Counted from the stretch's first letter, positions 1 to 7,903 are shown. The stretch is DNA of 26,535 nucleotides from Methanocorpusculum sp. (GCA_029987245.1 DALTWG010000020.1:1-26535); one strand, 5' to 3'. The notes: generated by a model not told the origin, from the sequence alone. Numbers and translations: made by a program.

Positions 1-62
1 ACACTATCACTGCACTCGGTCCAAGCCCGATTGCTGAAGAGAGAAAGAGAAGAGGCTTATAA
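1..62 (+). CDS. C-terminal end of an upstream gene (partial)
   Basis: An open frame runs in from the left edge (codons begin at position 3) and ends in TAA at 60-62, giving ...ITALGPSPIAEERKRRGL. It ends three bases before the fwdD start, so it is almost certainly the preceding gene of the same operon. In methanogens the neighbours of fwdD are often ferredoxin-type Fwd subunits or hydrogenase-linked genes, but the 19 visible residues carry no cysteine motif and do not identify the protein. The purine-rich stretch at the end of this frame probably also serves as the ribosome binding site of fwdD. Confidence 0.6.
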   Translation, partial: TITALGPSPIAEERKRRGL

Positions 63-64
63 AT

Positions 65-637
65 ATGGCAGAAGGAGAATACTCACCGCTTTCCAAACTC
101 TTCCAGAAGGAAGACTTTAATGACTGGTCCAAGCCGCACTTAGTCGGCGCAACCCAGGAATACTCCTCCCTCTTAGAGCTTCAGAAAATGAAACTCGGCG
201 AGCAGAGAAAGTACGGCAAGGGAGTTATCGTCAGCGTACTTACCTGTACTGAAATCAAACAGGGTGTCGCAATCGAAACCGGAAAAACCTCCCAGGGCTA
301 CTTCGATGCATGTTCTGTAATTGAACTCCACGAAGAAGACTTCAAAGCACTCGGCATCAACCACAACACCAATGTCAGAGTAACCAGCGCAGCAGGAACT
401 GTCATCCTGAAAGCAATTGCAGCAAGACAGGCAGTTTACCCGGGACTTGCACACATCCCGATGGGACCGTGGGCAAACATTGTTGTCCCATCCTACACCT
501 ACTCCACCGGCGAACCGTGCTTCTGCGGCTTCGACTGCCTGGTAGAACCGGCACCGGAAGAGAAAGTCGAGAAAGCTGTCAAGCTCATGCACGAAAAATG
601 CGGTCTGAAATATGTAGGAGACCCACACTATGACTAA
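65..637 (+). CDS. fwdD: Formylmethanofuran dehydrogenase subunit D
   Basis: FwdD is the small molybdopterin-dinucleotide-binding subunit of formylmethanofuran dehydrogenase, which reduces CO2 to formylmethanofuran in the cytoplasm; with FwdB it wraps the bis-pterin cofactor. The family part spans about residues 52-170: a segment around GVAIETGKTSQGYFDACSVI, then the hallmark GPWANIVVPSYTYSTG near residues 134-149. The protein is 190 residues, while typical FwdD is about 130; the extra 40-50 residues are N-terminal. An internal ATG at 188 (residue 42) would give a near-standard length but has no clear ribosome binding site, whereas the start at 65 follows a purine-rich stretch and abuts the upstream gene. 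The end overlaps fwdB by 8 bases, which implies translational coupling. The family call is sure; the start is less so. Confidence 0.93.
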   Translation: MAEGEYSPLSKLFQKEDFNDWSKPHLVGATQEYSSLLELQKMKLGEQRKYGKGVIVSVLTCTEIKQGVAIETGKTSQGYFDACSVIELHEEDFKALGINHNTNVRVTSAAGTVILKAIAARQAVYPGLAHIPMGPWANIVVPSYTYSTGEPCFCGFDCLVEPAPEEKVEKAVKLMHEKCGLKYVGDPHYD

Positions 638-2039
638 AACTATTAAAAACGTAATCTGTACCTTCTGCGGTACACTTTGCGATGACCTTGAAGTCGACGT
701 TTCCGACGACGGCAAGAAAATTGTCCAGGTAAGAAACGCCTGCTCCATCGGTGCAGAGAAATACCTCCACGTCGGCAAACCCGGACGTGTCGTACTTCCG
801 CGTATGCGCCAGGCAGACGGAACTTACAAAGACGTTTCCTACGATGAAGCAATCGACTACACCGCAAAGACCCTCTTAAAAGCAAAGAAACCGTTATTCT
901 ACGGCTGGTCCTCCACCAACTGTGAAGCAATCGGCGCAGGAAACCTTCTTGCAGAAAGAGTCGGCGGCGTTGTTGATAACTGTGCAACTGTCTGCCACGG
1001 TTCCTCCCTTCTTGCAATCCAGGATACCGGTGTACCGTCCTGTACCCTTGGAGAAGTCAAGAACCGTGCAGACCGCATCATCTTCTGGGGATGCAACCCG
1101 GCACACGCACATCCGAGACACATGTCCCGTTATTCCATCTTCCCCCGCGGATTCTTCTCCGCAAAAGGACAGAAAGGAAGAAAGATTATCTGTGTTGACC
1201 CGCGTGAGACCGACACTGCAAAAGTTGCAGACATCTTCGTTCAGATTAAGCACTCTTACGACTACGAAATCTTCGATGCATTAAGAACCCTTCTCCGCGG
1301 AGAAGACATCCCCGACGAAGTCGGCGGTGTTTCCAAAGACAAACTCCAGGAAGTTGTCGACACCGTTAAATCCGGACGTTTCGTTACCCTCTTCTTCGGC
1401 ATGGGACTTACCCACACCCTTGGAAGAAACCACAACATTGACGCCGGTATCAACTTCATCCGTGACTTAAACGACTACACCAAAGCAACCCTTATTGCAA
1501 TGCGCGGTCACTACAACGTCACCGGAGCAGGACAGGTTCTCGGCTGGCAGTTCGGATTCCCGTACGCATGCGACTTATCCAGACTCACCATGGCACGCCA
1601 CAACCCGGGAGAGACCACTTCTGTTGACTTACTCGTCCGCCACGAAGTTGATGCATGCGTTGTCATTGCATCTGATCTTGTAGCACACTTCCCGTTCGAA
1701 GCATCCAGAACCATGGCACACATCCCGACCATCTCCATTGACCCGCACATCAGCATGTCAACCGAGTTATCCGACTTACACATCCCGGTCGCAATCGTCG
1801 GTGTTGAAGTCGGCGGATGCTGCTACCGTATGGATAACGTTCCAATCGAGACCCGCAAGTGTATCGATGCACCTGAAGGCGTCATGGAAGATGAAGAACT
1901 CTTCAACCGCATCCACAAGAGAGTTGACGAGATTCTTGAAGAAGCAGGATGCAAAGATGCATCTGAATACATCGCCAAACTCGAGTCCGGCGAAATTGCC
2001 GACCCGATTCCGAACAGAGCTGTTCCGGAGGAGATCTAA
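630..2039 (+). CDS. fwdB: Formylmethanofuran dehydrogenase subunit B, catalytic, Cys form
   Basis: This is the catalytic subunit, related to molybdopterin oxidoreductases, that reduces CO2 to formate at a tungsten or molybdenum bis-pterin centre. Cys10, Cys13, Cys17 and Cys38 (ICTFCGTLC, then NACSIG) fit the [4Fe-4S] site. The motif ATVCHGSS places Cys122 and His123 at the metal-ligand position corresponding to Cys118 of the Methanothermobacter wolfei enzyme; the codon is a normal Cys codon, so this is not the selenocysteine version. The length of 469 residues is slightly above the usual 430 or so. It overlaps fwdD by 8 bases, with GGAG about 10 bases before the ATG, and is followed 2 bases later by fwdA. 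Sequence alone does not decide between tungsten (Fwd) and molybdenum (Fmd). Confidence 0.95.
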   Translation: MTKTIKNVICTFCGTLCDDLEVDVSDDGKKIVQVRNACSIGAEKYLHVGKPGRVVLPRMRQADGTYKDVSYDEAIDYTAKTLLKAKKPLFYGWSSTNCEAIGAGNLLAERVGGVVDNCATVCHGSSLLAIQDTGVPSCTLGEVKNRADRIIFWGCNPAHAHPRHMSRYSIFPRGFFSAKGQKGRKIICVDPRETDTAKVADIFVQIKHSYDYEIFDALRTLLRGEDIPDEVGGVSKDKLQEVVDTVKSGRFVTLFFGMGLTHTLGRNHNIDAGINFIRDLNDYTKATLIAMRGHYNVTGAGQVLGWQFGFPYACDLSRLTMARHNPGETTSVDLLVRHEVDACVVIASDLVAHFPFEASRTMAHIPTISIDPHISMSTELSDLHIPVAIVGVEVGGCCYRMDNVPIETRKCIDAPEGVMEDEELFNRIHKRVDEILEEAGCKDASEYIAKLESGEIADPIPNRAVPEEI

Positions 2040-2041
2040 CT

Positions 2042-3757
2042 ATGTCTGAAATGATTATCAAAAACGGACACGTCTTCGATGCTGTCTCCGGATTAAAAGG
2101 AGATGTCGCAGATGTATGTATCAAAGACGGCAAGATTGTTGACAAAGTCAGCAGCTCTGCAACCGTCATCGATGCAGCCGGCAAAACCGTCATGGCAGGA
2201 GCAGTTGATGTCCACACCCACGTTGCAGGACCGAAAGTCAACCTCGGCCGCTGGTCCAGACCGGAAGACAAATTCCGCCTTGGCGAGCGCTGCTCTGCAA
2301 AACTGAACCCGAACACCCATATTGAGGGTGGTTTCTCTGTACCTACTGTCTTCAAGACCGGATACGAATACGCCCGTATGGGATTCGCATTCCTCGATGA
2401 AGCAGCAATGCCGCCGCTCTACGCACGCCACGTGCACGAAGAAATCCGCGACACGCCGATTCAGGACCAGGCAGCACTTCCGGTGTTTGGAAACAACTGG
2501 TTCATGTTCGAGTACCTCAAAAACGACGAAATCGACAATGCGGCAGCATATGTTGCATGGATTCTCCGTCAGACCAAAGGATACGGTATCAAGTGCGTCA
2601 ACCCGGGAGGATCCGAAGCATGGGGCTGGGGTCTGAACTGTATGACCGTCAACGACCCGGTTCCGTACTTTGAAATTACTCCGGCAGAGATTATCAAAGG
2701 TCTTATCAAGACCAATGAATACCTCAGACTCCCGCACTGTGTCCACCTGCACTCAAACAACCTCGGAAACCCGGGCAACTACACTACTACCCTCGATTCC
2801 TTAAAGATTGCAGAAGGCATCAAGCCGGTCAACGACTTCGGCCGTGAATCCGTTCTTCACCACACCCACTTACAGTTCCACGCCTACGGCGGAACCACCT
2901 GGGCAGACTTCGAGTCCAAGTCCAAGGAAATCATGGACTACATCAACAAGCAGAAGAACATCACCTTCGATACCGGTAACGTCACCCTTGACGAAACCAC
3001 GACCATGACCGCAGACGGTCCGTTTGAGTACCACTTAAGCGCACTCAACCACCTGAAGTGGGCAAACGTCGATGTCGAACTTGAAACCGCTGCAGGAGTT
3101 GTCCCGTACATCTACGGCAAGAACGTCAAAGTCTGCGAAATGCAGTGGGCAATCGGTCTTGAACTCGCATTATACTCCAAAGACATGATGCGGACCATGA
3201 TTACCACCGACCACCCGAACGCAGGTCCGTTCACCAGATACCCGCGTGTATATGCATGGTTAATGGACAAACAGTACCGTGACGCACAGCTTGACTCCTT
3301 CAAGTGGGCAGAAAAGGTCCGTGCAGGCACCACTCTTGCAGAAATCGACCGTGAGATTTCTCTGTTTGAACTCTCCCAGATGACCCGTGCCGCACCGGCA
3401 AAAGTCCTTGGTCTCAAAGACTTCGGAGGACTTGCAAAAGGTCAGAACGGCAACGTTGCTGTCTACGACATCAACCCGGACAACATGCCGAAAGGACTTG
3501 AGCTTGAAGACAAACTCTCCAAGTGCGCATACTTCATTAAAGACGGTGTCAAAGTCGTTGAAGACGGTGTTGTTCTTGAAGCAAACCCGGTCACCAAGGA
3601 AACCTACTGGGTCGACTGCAAGATTCCGGAGACCAAACAGGTCCTTCACGATATCAACGAGAAGTTCCTTAAATATTACTCCGTCAACCTCGGCAACTAT
3701 GATGTTATTCACCACTACGTGCCGCATCCGCATGTCATTGAAATCGAGGGGTACTAA
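2042..3757 (+). CDS. fwdA: Formylmethanofuran dehydrogenase subunit A, amidohydrolase
   Basis: FwdA is a binuclear-metal amidohydrolase that condenses the formate made by FwdB with methanofuran to give formylmethanofuran; formate reaches it through an internal tunnel in the complex. Visible metal-site elements are the HxH pair in DVHTH (His58, His60), Lys184 in GYGIKCVNPGG as the likely carboxylated bridging lysine, His residues in LPHCVHLHSN (232-237) and in HHTHLQFH (273-280), and Asp390 in TTDHPNAGP. The length of 571 residues matches the family (about 570). A strong GGAGGAG ribosome binding site lies just before the ATG, inside the end of fwdB, and the spacing of 2 bases on both sides supports one operon. 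Confidence 0.96.
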   Translation: MSEMIIKNGHVFDAVSGLKGDVADVCIKDGKIVDKVSSSATVIDAAGKTVMAGAVDVHTHVAGPKVNLGRWSRPEDKFRLGERCSAKLNPNTHIEGGFSVPTVFKTGYEYARMGFAFLDEAAMPPLYARHVHEEIRDTPIQDQAALPVFGNNWFMFEYLKNDEIDNAAAYVAWILRQTKGYGIKCVNPGGSEAWGWGLNCMTVNDPVPYFEITPAEIIKGLIKTNEYLRLPHCVHLHSNNLGNPGNYTTTLDSLKIAEGIKPVNDFGRESVLHHTHLQFHAYGGTTWADFESKSKEIMDYINKQKNITFDTGNVTLDETTTMTADGPFEYHLSALNHLKWANVDVELETAAGVVPYIYGKNVKVCEMQWAIGLELALYSKDMMRTMITTDHPNAGPFTRYPRVYAWLMDKQYRDAQLDSFKWAEKVRAGTTLAEIDREISLFELSQMTRAAPAKVLGLKDFGGLAKGQNGNVAVYDINPDNMPKGLELEDKLSKCAYFIKDGVKVVEDGVVLEANPVTKETYWVDCKIPETKQVLHDINEKFLKYYSVNLGNYDVIHHYVPHPHVIEIEGY

Positions 3758-3759
3758 CT

Positions 3760-4566
3760 ATGGAAACTGTAACTGTAACCTTAAAGAAAGTACCGGGACT
3801 TTTCCTTGAATGCGACAGCATCACCCCGGACAAGTTCGCCGGTAAATCCGCTGCAGAAATTGCAGAGCTTCCGTGCGCACAGGGCAAGGCAAACTACAAG
3901 CTCGGCGACTGGTTCGAGATTGCAGGCAACGCTGCAGCATCCGCAGCCGACACTAAAATTGTTGTCGGCGGCAAGGGAACTGACAAATGCAAGTACATCG
4001 GTGCATGGATGAAAGCAGGCGAAGTCGTTGTCAACGGCTCCACTGATATGTTCACCGGCGCCTGGATGGAAGGCGGAAAGCTTACCATCAAAGGCGATGT
4101 CCGCTCCTTCTCTGCACTTCAGATGAAAGGCGGCGAAATGCTCATCGAAGGCCGTGCATGGAACTACCTTGCAGCAGCCTACCGCGGCGACTGGAGAGGT
4201 ATGCAGGGCGGAACCATCCGCGTCAAGGGCGACGTCGGTTCCGACCTGTGTACGTTCATGAACGGCGGAACCGTCATTGTCGAGGGTAACGCAGATATCC
4301 ATGTCGGTACCCATGCTGAAGGCGGAACCATTATCATCAAAGGCAAAGCACACCGCCGTGTCGGTGGTCAGATGGTCAAGGGAGAAATCTATGTCTTCCA
4401 CGGCTGCGATGTCATGATGCCAGGCTATAGAAAGATCGAAGAAAGAGAGATTGAAGTCGACGGCGAGAAGCACTTATTCAATGTGTTCATCGGCGATCTT
4501 GGCGAACGCCACTCCAAGAGCAAGGGACAGACCATCTACGGTCACATCTACACTCTTGTAGAATAA
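3760..4566 (+). CDS. fwdC: Formylmethanofuran dehydrogenase subunit C
   Basis: FwdC is the structural beta-helix subunit of the complex, related to the C-terminal domain of the glutamate synthase large subunit. The central part (about residues 82-215) shows seven successive glycine-rich turns, for example GAWMKAGEVVVNG, GAWMEGGKLTIKG, ALQMKGGEMLIEG, CTFMNGGTVIVEG and GTHAEGGTIIIKG, each one coil of the helix. The length of 268 residues is normal. It starts 2 bases after fwdA, with GAGGGG as ribosome binding site, and is the last gene of the block; a T-rich terminator follows at once. The strong codon bias (ACC, AAC, GCA) shared by all four fwd genes fits high expression. Confidence 0.95.
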   Translation: METVTVTLKKVPGLFLECDSITPDKFAGKSAAEIAELPCAQGKANYKLGDWFEIAGNAAASAADTKIVVGGKGTDKCKYIGAWMKAGEVVVNGSTDMFTGAWMEGGKLTIKGDVRSFSALQMKGGEMLIEGRAWNYLAAAYRGDWRGMQGGTIRVKGDVGSDLCTFMNGGTVIVEGNADIHVGTHAEGGTIIIKGKAHRRVGGQMVKGEIYVFHGCDVMMPGYRKIEEREIEVDGEKHLFNVFIGDLGERHSKSKGQTIYGHIYTLVE

Positions 4567-4570
4567 ATAT

Positions 4571-4602
4571 CTCCTCTCTTTTTTTATCTTTTTTCTTTCT
4601 TC
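4571..4602 (+). terminator. T-rich terminator after fwdC
   Basis: Immediately downstream of the fwdC stop, the plus strand holds several T runs (T7, then T6, then further T-rich sequence) without a clear hairpin, the usual archaeal termination signal. It lies between two convergent genes. Confidence 0.7.
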
Positions 4603-4615
4603 AAAATGAAAACAG

Positions 4616-4933
4616 TTATTGCCCGAGCAGCCGTTTAATCTGCGCCTCGCGTGCCCGTTCTTTTTCTTTTAATCCCGCAATATCAGTCGTGCCGTCTTCG
4701 CGGTACGCAAAAAAGAGCAGCCTAAGAAAATCCGAGGTGGAATCCATTACCTCGCGTTTAAACCGGACTTCGACCGTGTCATCGCCGGCAAATCCTTTTA
4801 TCGAAAACCAGCCGGGTTTTTCAAAATTATAGTAGCCGTCGCCGAGTCCGGGCACGGTTTCCACGCGGCCGAAGTGTTTCAGGTATTCGAAGAACCCTGT
4901 CGTTAACGGTTCGCTTACCTGATATTCTTTCAT
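4616..4933 (-). CDS. Unknown small protein, downstream of a cysteine desulfurase
   Basis: No family was recognised. The product is about 105 residues if it starts at MKEYQVSEPL (ATG at 4931-4933). A longer frame exists up to 4993 but it overlaps the end of the desulfurase gene and adds an atypical leader. The sequence is soluble-looking, with aromatic and glycine-rich beta segments (FFEYLKHFG, GDGYYNFEKPGWFSIKGF) and a charged C-terminal helix (LKEKERAREAQIKRLLG). There is no cysteine in the shorter form. It begins 37 bases after the desulfurase stop on the same strand, so co-transcription is likely and a role beside that enzyme is possible, but nothing in the sequence shows a function. Confidence 0.6.
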   Translation of the reverse strand: MKEYQVSEPLTTGFFEYLKHFGRVETVPGLGDGYYNFEKPGWFSIKGFAGDDTVEVRFKREVMDSTSDFLRLLFFAYREDGTTDIAGLKEKERAREAQIKRLLGQ

Positions 4934-4970
4934 ATATGATCCGTCGGCGCATGATTTGTGCTGAATTGAG

Positions 4971-6110
4971 CTAACGAGCCGCATTATGTGCAATCTCCCG
5001 CAGCGCCGCAGCTGCTTTCTCTATTTCATCATCAGTAGTGAGCGCCGAAAGACTGAGGCGCAGCGAGCCTGCCCCGCCGTCTATGGCATTATGCACAAGC
5101 GGCGCACAGTGAAGCCCGGTCCGCGTAATTACGCCGTATCGGTGGGCTAACATAAATCCAACGTCATCATTACTGAGCCCGCGGATATTGCAGGAAATCA
5201 CCGGCACTTCCGGGCTTTCATAATATATCTCGATATTTGGTTCCTCTTTCAGTCCGGCGATGAGTTTTGCGCTCTGCCGGCTCCCCTGTTCGTGAATTGC
5301 ATCGAGCCCGCGGCTCTGAATGTAATCTATCCCCGCCCCGAGCGCCGCAAGACCGACATAATTTTGTGTCCCGGTTTCATATTTGTCCGGCATTTCAGAC
5401 GGCTGCAGCAGTTCCCGGGAGTATGAACCGGTCCCGCCGAAACGTGTCGGCGCGATTTCATCGGGATTCGACAAAACAAAGCCGCCCGTTCCAGGAATGC
5501 CGAATAATGCCTTGTGCCCGGTAAACACATAGGCATCCGCGCCCAGACGGGCGAAATCTATGGGCAGATGTCCTGCACTCTGCGCGCCGTCAACGATGAG
5601 AAAAATCCCGTGTTCCTGGCATATTTTTGCAATTTCAGGGACATTCTGGACCGAACCGAGTACATTGGACGCATGGCTCATAACAAGCAGTTTTGTATCG
5701 CCCCTGATAGCATTCAGAACTGATTCCGGCGTGATTTTGCCGCCCAATTGCGCCGCGATGCTTATTTTACATGTTCCTGCTCTTTGCAGTTCAAAAAGCG
5801 GTCGAAGCACCGAGTTATGGTCAAGTTCGGTCGTCACCGCGTGACAGTTCGGGTGGGCGCGGATAAATCCTGCAATCAGAATGTTAAGCGCGTCCGTTGC
5901 ATTGTGGGTAAAACAGACGTCTTCCTGCGGAGCGTGCAAAAGGGACGCGATTTTGTCGCGTGTCTCTGTGATGTAGTCGCGCCCCTGTGTTGATGCTGTC
6001 CGGCCCGAGCCAAATGGCGGCATCAAAAGCGCTTCGCTTATTGCAGCGCTGACAGAGGCCGGCTTCGGCCAGGTTGTTGCGGCGTTGTTGAGATAGATTA
6101 TGGATTTCAT
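4971..6110 (-). CDS. Cysteine desulfurase family protein (class V aminotransferase)
   Basis: A PLP enzyme that takes sulfur (or selenium) from cysteine (or selenocysteine) as an enzyme-bound persulfide. Motifs in order: NNAATTWPKP at the N terminus, HNATDALN near 69-76, His98 in ELDHNS, SHASNVLGSV near 145-153, Asp174 in VDGAQSAGH, the PLP lysine Lys200 in TGHKALFG, and the sulfur-accepting Cys335 in RTGLHCAPL, followed by a conserved glycine and serine-rich end (GGAGSLRLSLS). The HCAPL ending and overall form fit the subfamily often found near selenium or TusA-type genes rather than IscS. The length of 379 residues is normal. The small gene downstream is probably co-transcribed. It shares the region with a second, SufS-like desulfurase, so division of labour is likely. 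Confidence 0.9.
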   Translation of the reverse strand: MKSIIYLNNAATTWPKPASVSAAISEALLMPPFGSGRTASTQGRDYITETRDKIASLLHAPQEDVCFTHNATDALNILIAGFIRAHPNCHAVTTELDHNSVLRPLFELQRAGTCKISIAAQLGGKITPESVLNAIRGDTKLLVMSHASNVLGSVQNVPEIAKICQEHGIFLIVDGAQSAGHLPIDFARLGADAYVFTGHKALFGIPGTGGFVLSNPDEIAPTRFGGTGSYSRELLQPSEMPDKYETGTQNYVGLAALGAGIDYIQSRGLDAIHEQGSRQSAKLIAGLKEEPNIEIYYESPEVPVISCNIRGLSNDDVGFMLAHRYGVITRTGLHCAPLVHNAIDGGAGSLRLSLSALTTDDEIEKAAAALREIAHNAAR

Positions 6111-6175
6111 TTATGTGTCTCTTTTTCTGATTTCTACTGAATATTTTTGATACATGAATCAGTTTTGTTCAATAG

Positions 6176-6202
6176 AAAAAAAGACCGCGGTGTTACACCG
6201 CG
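6176..6202 (-). terminator. Hairpin and U-tract terminator, stop codon in the loop
   Basis: On the minus strand a perfect 7-bp stem (CGCGGTG with CACCGCG, 6186-6202) closes over a 3-base loop that is exactly the TAA stop codon of the upstream sulfite-reductase-like gene. A run of seven T follows (minus strand, 6182 down to 6176). This looks like a bacterial-style intrinsic terminator ending that gene before the next minus-strand gene at 6110. Confidence 0.8.
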
Positions 6203-7119
6203 TATGCATTGGATGGGTTATATCCTTCAACGCCAAGTTCTTTTACCTGTTTAATGACTTTCTGACGGAAATATTCAAACTGTTCATCATCGAGCTGCTC
6301 CGGGAGCATCTGGTTTGACGCCATGGTTCTGAAAATCCAGTAAATCATCCGGTCTACCACGGTAACCACATCGTCTTCGGACTTGGCGATGAAAAACGTC
6401 CGGCCGATTTTCGGATGTCTGCCGCGTCTTCCGCCAAGCGTGATTAAGTAACGGGGTTCGTCGAAGTTGATGTAATGGAAAGGGCATGCCCAGACGCAGA
6501 ATCCGCAGAGCATACAGCTTTTCTGGTTCATGACGATTTTGCCGTTGGTAATCAGGATGGCTTTTTCCCGGCAGTAGAAGGTACAGGTGCCGCATCCGGT
6601 GCAAAGACCCATGTTGCGGATTGGTTTACGCAGTCCGGTAATGCCGATTTCATTCAGCCGCTCGCTGGTGCAGCCATTGGGGCAGGCGGAAACGGCGATT
6701 CGGACCTTGCAGGGCATTTCCTTGCCGAAGAATTTCTCATCCAGTTTTTTTGCAAGGGACATGGAGTCGATGACCGCATATTTACAGTGCTGCGTGCCAA
6801 GACATGCCGTTACGTTCACGACTTCCGCGCGTTCCGCGCCGATGGGTGTGCCGTTGTTTGCAAGCGATTTTGCCATGGCGTTTAGGTATTCGTGTTTGAC
6901 ATGGAGGAGTTCCACCGTCTGGCGTGCGGTGAAATGGACATCTGCAACTTCATACCTGCGCGCAATGCGGCCGATGCCTGATAGCTGGTCGGGAGTCATC
7001 ATCCCGGCGGGCGCCCGCAGGCGCACGATATAGTAATCGGGGTCTGTTTCGGGGATGATTCCTCCTTTGAGGTAGTTTTCTTCATCCCGCAGGCGGTTGG
7101 ATTTCTTTTTTCTCGGCAT
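6193..7119 (-). CDS. Dissimilatory sulfite reductase-like protein (siroheme, two ferredoxin clusters)
   Basis: A compact protein of the methanogen Dsr-LP / AsrC-like family. Residues 30-75 form the nitrite/sulfite reductase ferredoxin-like half (ends with FTARQTVELLHV). Cys106 and Cys112 (ACLGTQHCKYA) plus Cys146 and Cys150 (SACPNGC) form the paired motif for siroheme and its bridging [4Fe-4S] cluster. Residues 173-183 (CTGCGTCTFYC) and 202-212 (CMLCGFCVWAC) are two ferredoxin [4Fe-4S] motifs. The length of 308 residues lacks the N-terminal F420H2 dehydrogenase half of Fsr, so electrons must come from elsewhere. Family members are proposed to reduce sulfite or related siroheme substrates, but the physiological substrate is not settled. 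The gene stands alone between promoter 7120-7210 and terminator 6176-6202. Confidence 0.87.
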   Translation of the reverse strand: MPRKKKSNRLRDEENYLKGGIIPETDPDYYIVRLRAPAGMMTPDQLSGIGRIARRYEVADVHFTARQTVELLHVKHEYLNAMAKSLANNGTPIGAERAEVVNVTACLGTQHCKYAVIDSMSLAKKLDEKFFGKEMPCKVRIAVSACPNGCTSERLNEIGITGLRKPIRNMGLCTGCGTCTFYCREKAILITNGKIVMNQKSCMLCGFCVWACPFHYINFDEPRYLITLGGRRGRHPKIGRTFFIAKSEDDVVTVVDRMIYWIFRTMASNQMLPEQLDDEQFEYFRQKVIKQVKELGVEGYNPSNAYAV

Positions 7120-7210
7120 AGTATATTCTCATTAGGAGGGAGTGATATTAAGGGTTTGGATTGGGGATGTTTTGCATTATCTGCTTTGTTCAGGTGTATG
7201 CAAAACATTT
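7120..7210 (-). promoter_or_regulatory. Promoter region of the sulfite-reductase-like gene with inverted repeat
   Basis: On the minus strand a TATA-like CTTAATATCA lies about 30 bases before the ATG at 7119. Farther upstream, ATGTTTTGCAT (7167-7177) and ATGCAAAACAT (7198-7208) form a perfect 11-bp inverted repeat with a 20-base spacer, in the place where an archaeal activator or repressor would bind. The plus-strand gene at 7297 lies on the other side, so it may serve both directions. Confidence 0.55.
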
Positions 7211-7258
7211 ATCCTGCGTACTAAAAATCTCTCTCATCTCAAAACAACCTCTTCCTGA

Positions 7259-7272
7259 CATTTTATATAGAT
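7259..7272 (+). promoter_or_regulatory. TATA box for the gene at 7297
   Basis: CATTTTATATAGAT holds a good archaeal TATA element about 30 bases before the ATG at 7297, so the transcript would start a few bases before the start codon or at it. A second AT-rich stretch (AAATATAATTAAT) follows between the TATA box and the ATG. Confidence 0.6.
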
Positions 7273-7296
7273 TACGGTAAATATAATTAATACAAC

Positions 7297-7893
7297 ATGA
7301 CACAGAACTCAGAATACATGGAAGCCTTCTTCGGCGTCGAACTTTACAAAAAGTTCGAAGACTGCCTCGGTGACCTGGAAAATATCGAAGAAGACTTAAA
7401 AGGCATCTCCAAGGAAGTTGCCCGTCTCGGCGGCGAACTTGACAAAGAAGACCGCCTCGGCACCGCACGTGAAATGCGCGCGGCAATCTATGAGTCCGCG
7501 CAGCAGGTAAAAGACACCCGCACCTTCCTGCAGTTCTATTTCTCGCAGAAAGAGGAACTCTCGCAGCTTATTCTCGAGCGCGACGCATACATGCTTTTGC
7601 ATGAAATCTATCAGTGGGATTTCCATGATGTCCGCGATCTGCGCGGTTTCCTGCGTGAATTCAAGCAGGTCTGCAAAACCATCGGCTACCGCGTGGAAGA
7701 CCTTATCGACTTTAACCACATGACCTCCCACCCGGTTCCTGAAGATGTCAAACTCTATCCGGTCTGTGCAATCGACCGCCATGACTATTGTCTTTGCGGT
7801 CCGGACTTTGATGACATCATGTATATTGATGAAATCCGCGAGGAACTGGAAGAAAACGGTGGAAAGCCGCCAAAGCACCACCACAGAAAATAA
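7297..7893 (+). CDS. Unknown protein with helical body and C-terminal Cys/His cluster
   Basis: No family was recognised. The 198-residue product is acidic and mostly helical, with heptad-like stretches (about residues 20-50 and 60-125) that could form a coiled coil or helical bundle. Near the C terminus PVCAIDRHDYCLCGPDFDD places Cys157, Cys165 and Cys167 with His162 close together, and the end is KHHHRK; together these could bind a metal. No signal peptide or membrane segment is seen, so it is probably cytoplasmic. Codon use resembles the highly expressed fwd genes, unlike the GCG/CGC-rich gene that follows. It has its own TATA box and is followed 10 bases later by a SufS-like desulfurase on the same strand, so the two are probably co-transcribed. 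Confidence 0.75.
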   Translation: MTQNSEYMEAFFGVELYKKFEDCLGDLENIEEDLKGISKEVARLGGELDKEDRLGTAREMRAAIYESAQQVKDTRTFLQFYFSQKEELSQLILERDAYMLLHEIYQWDFHDVRDLRGFLREFKQVCKTIGYRVEDLIDFNHMTSHPVPEDVKLYPVCAIDRHDYCLCGPDFDDIMYIDEIREELEENGGKPPKHHHRK

Positions 7894-7903
7894 TACTTTT
7901 TTT

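Noticed and set aside
173..778. Long minus-strand open frame opposite fwdD and fwdB
   Set aside because: It is an antisense shadow produced by the codon bias of highly expressed genes; many similar frames lie opposite fwdA, fwdC and the ligases.
6148..6161. Near-palindrome TGATACATGAATCA upstream of the first cysteine desulfurase
   Set aside because: It is imperfect and short, and I saw no second copy close enough to support an operator.
7745..7903. Upstream in-frame extension of the SufS-type gene
   Set aside because: It lies inside the preceding gene and the family N terminus begins right after the ATG at 7904.
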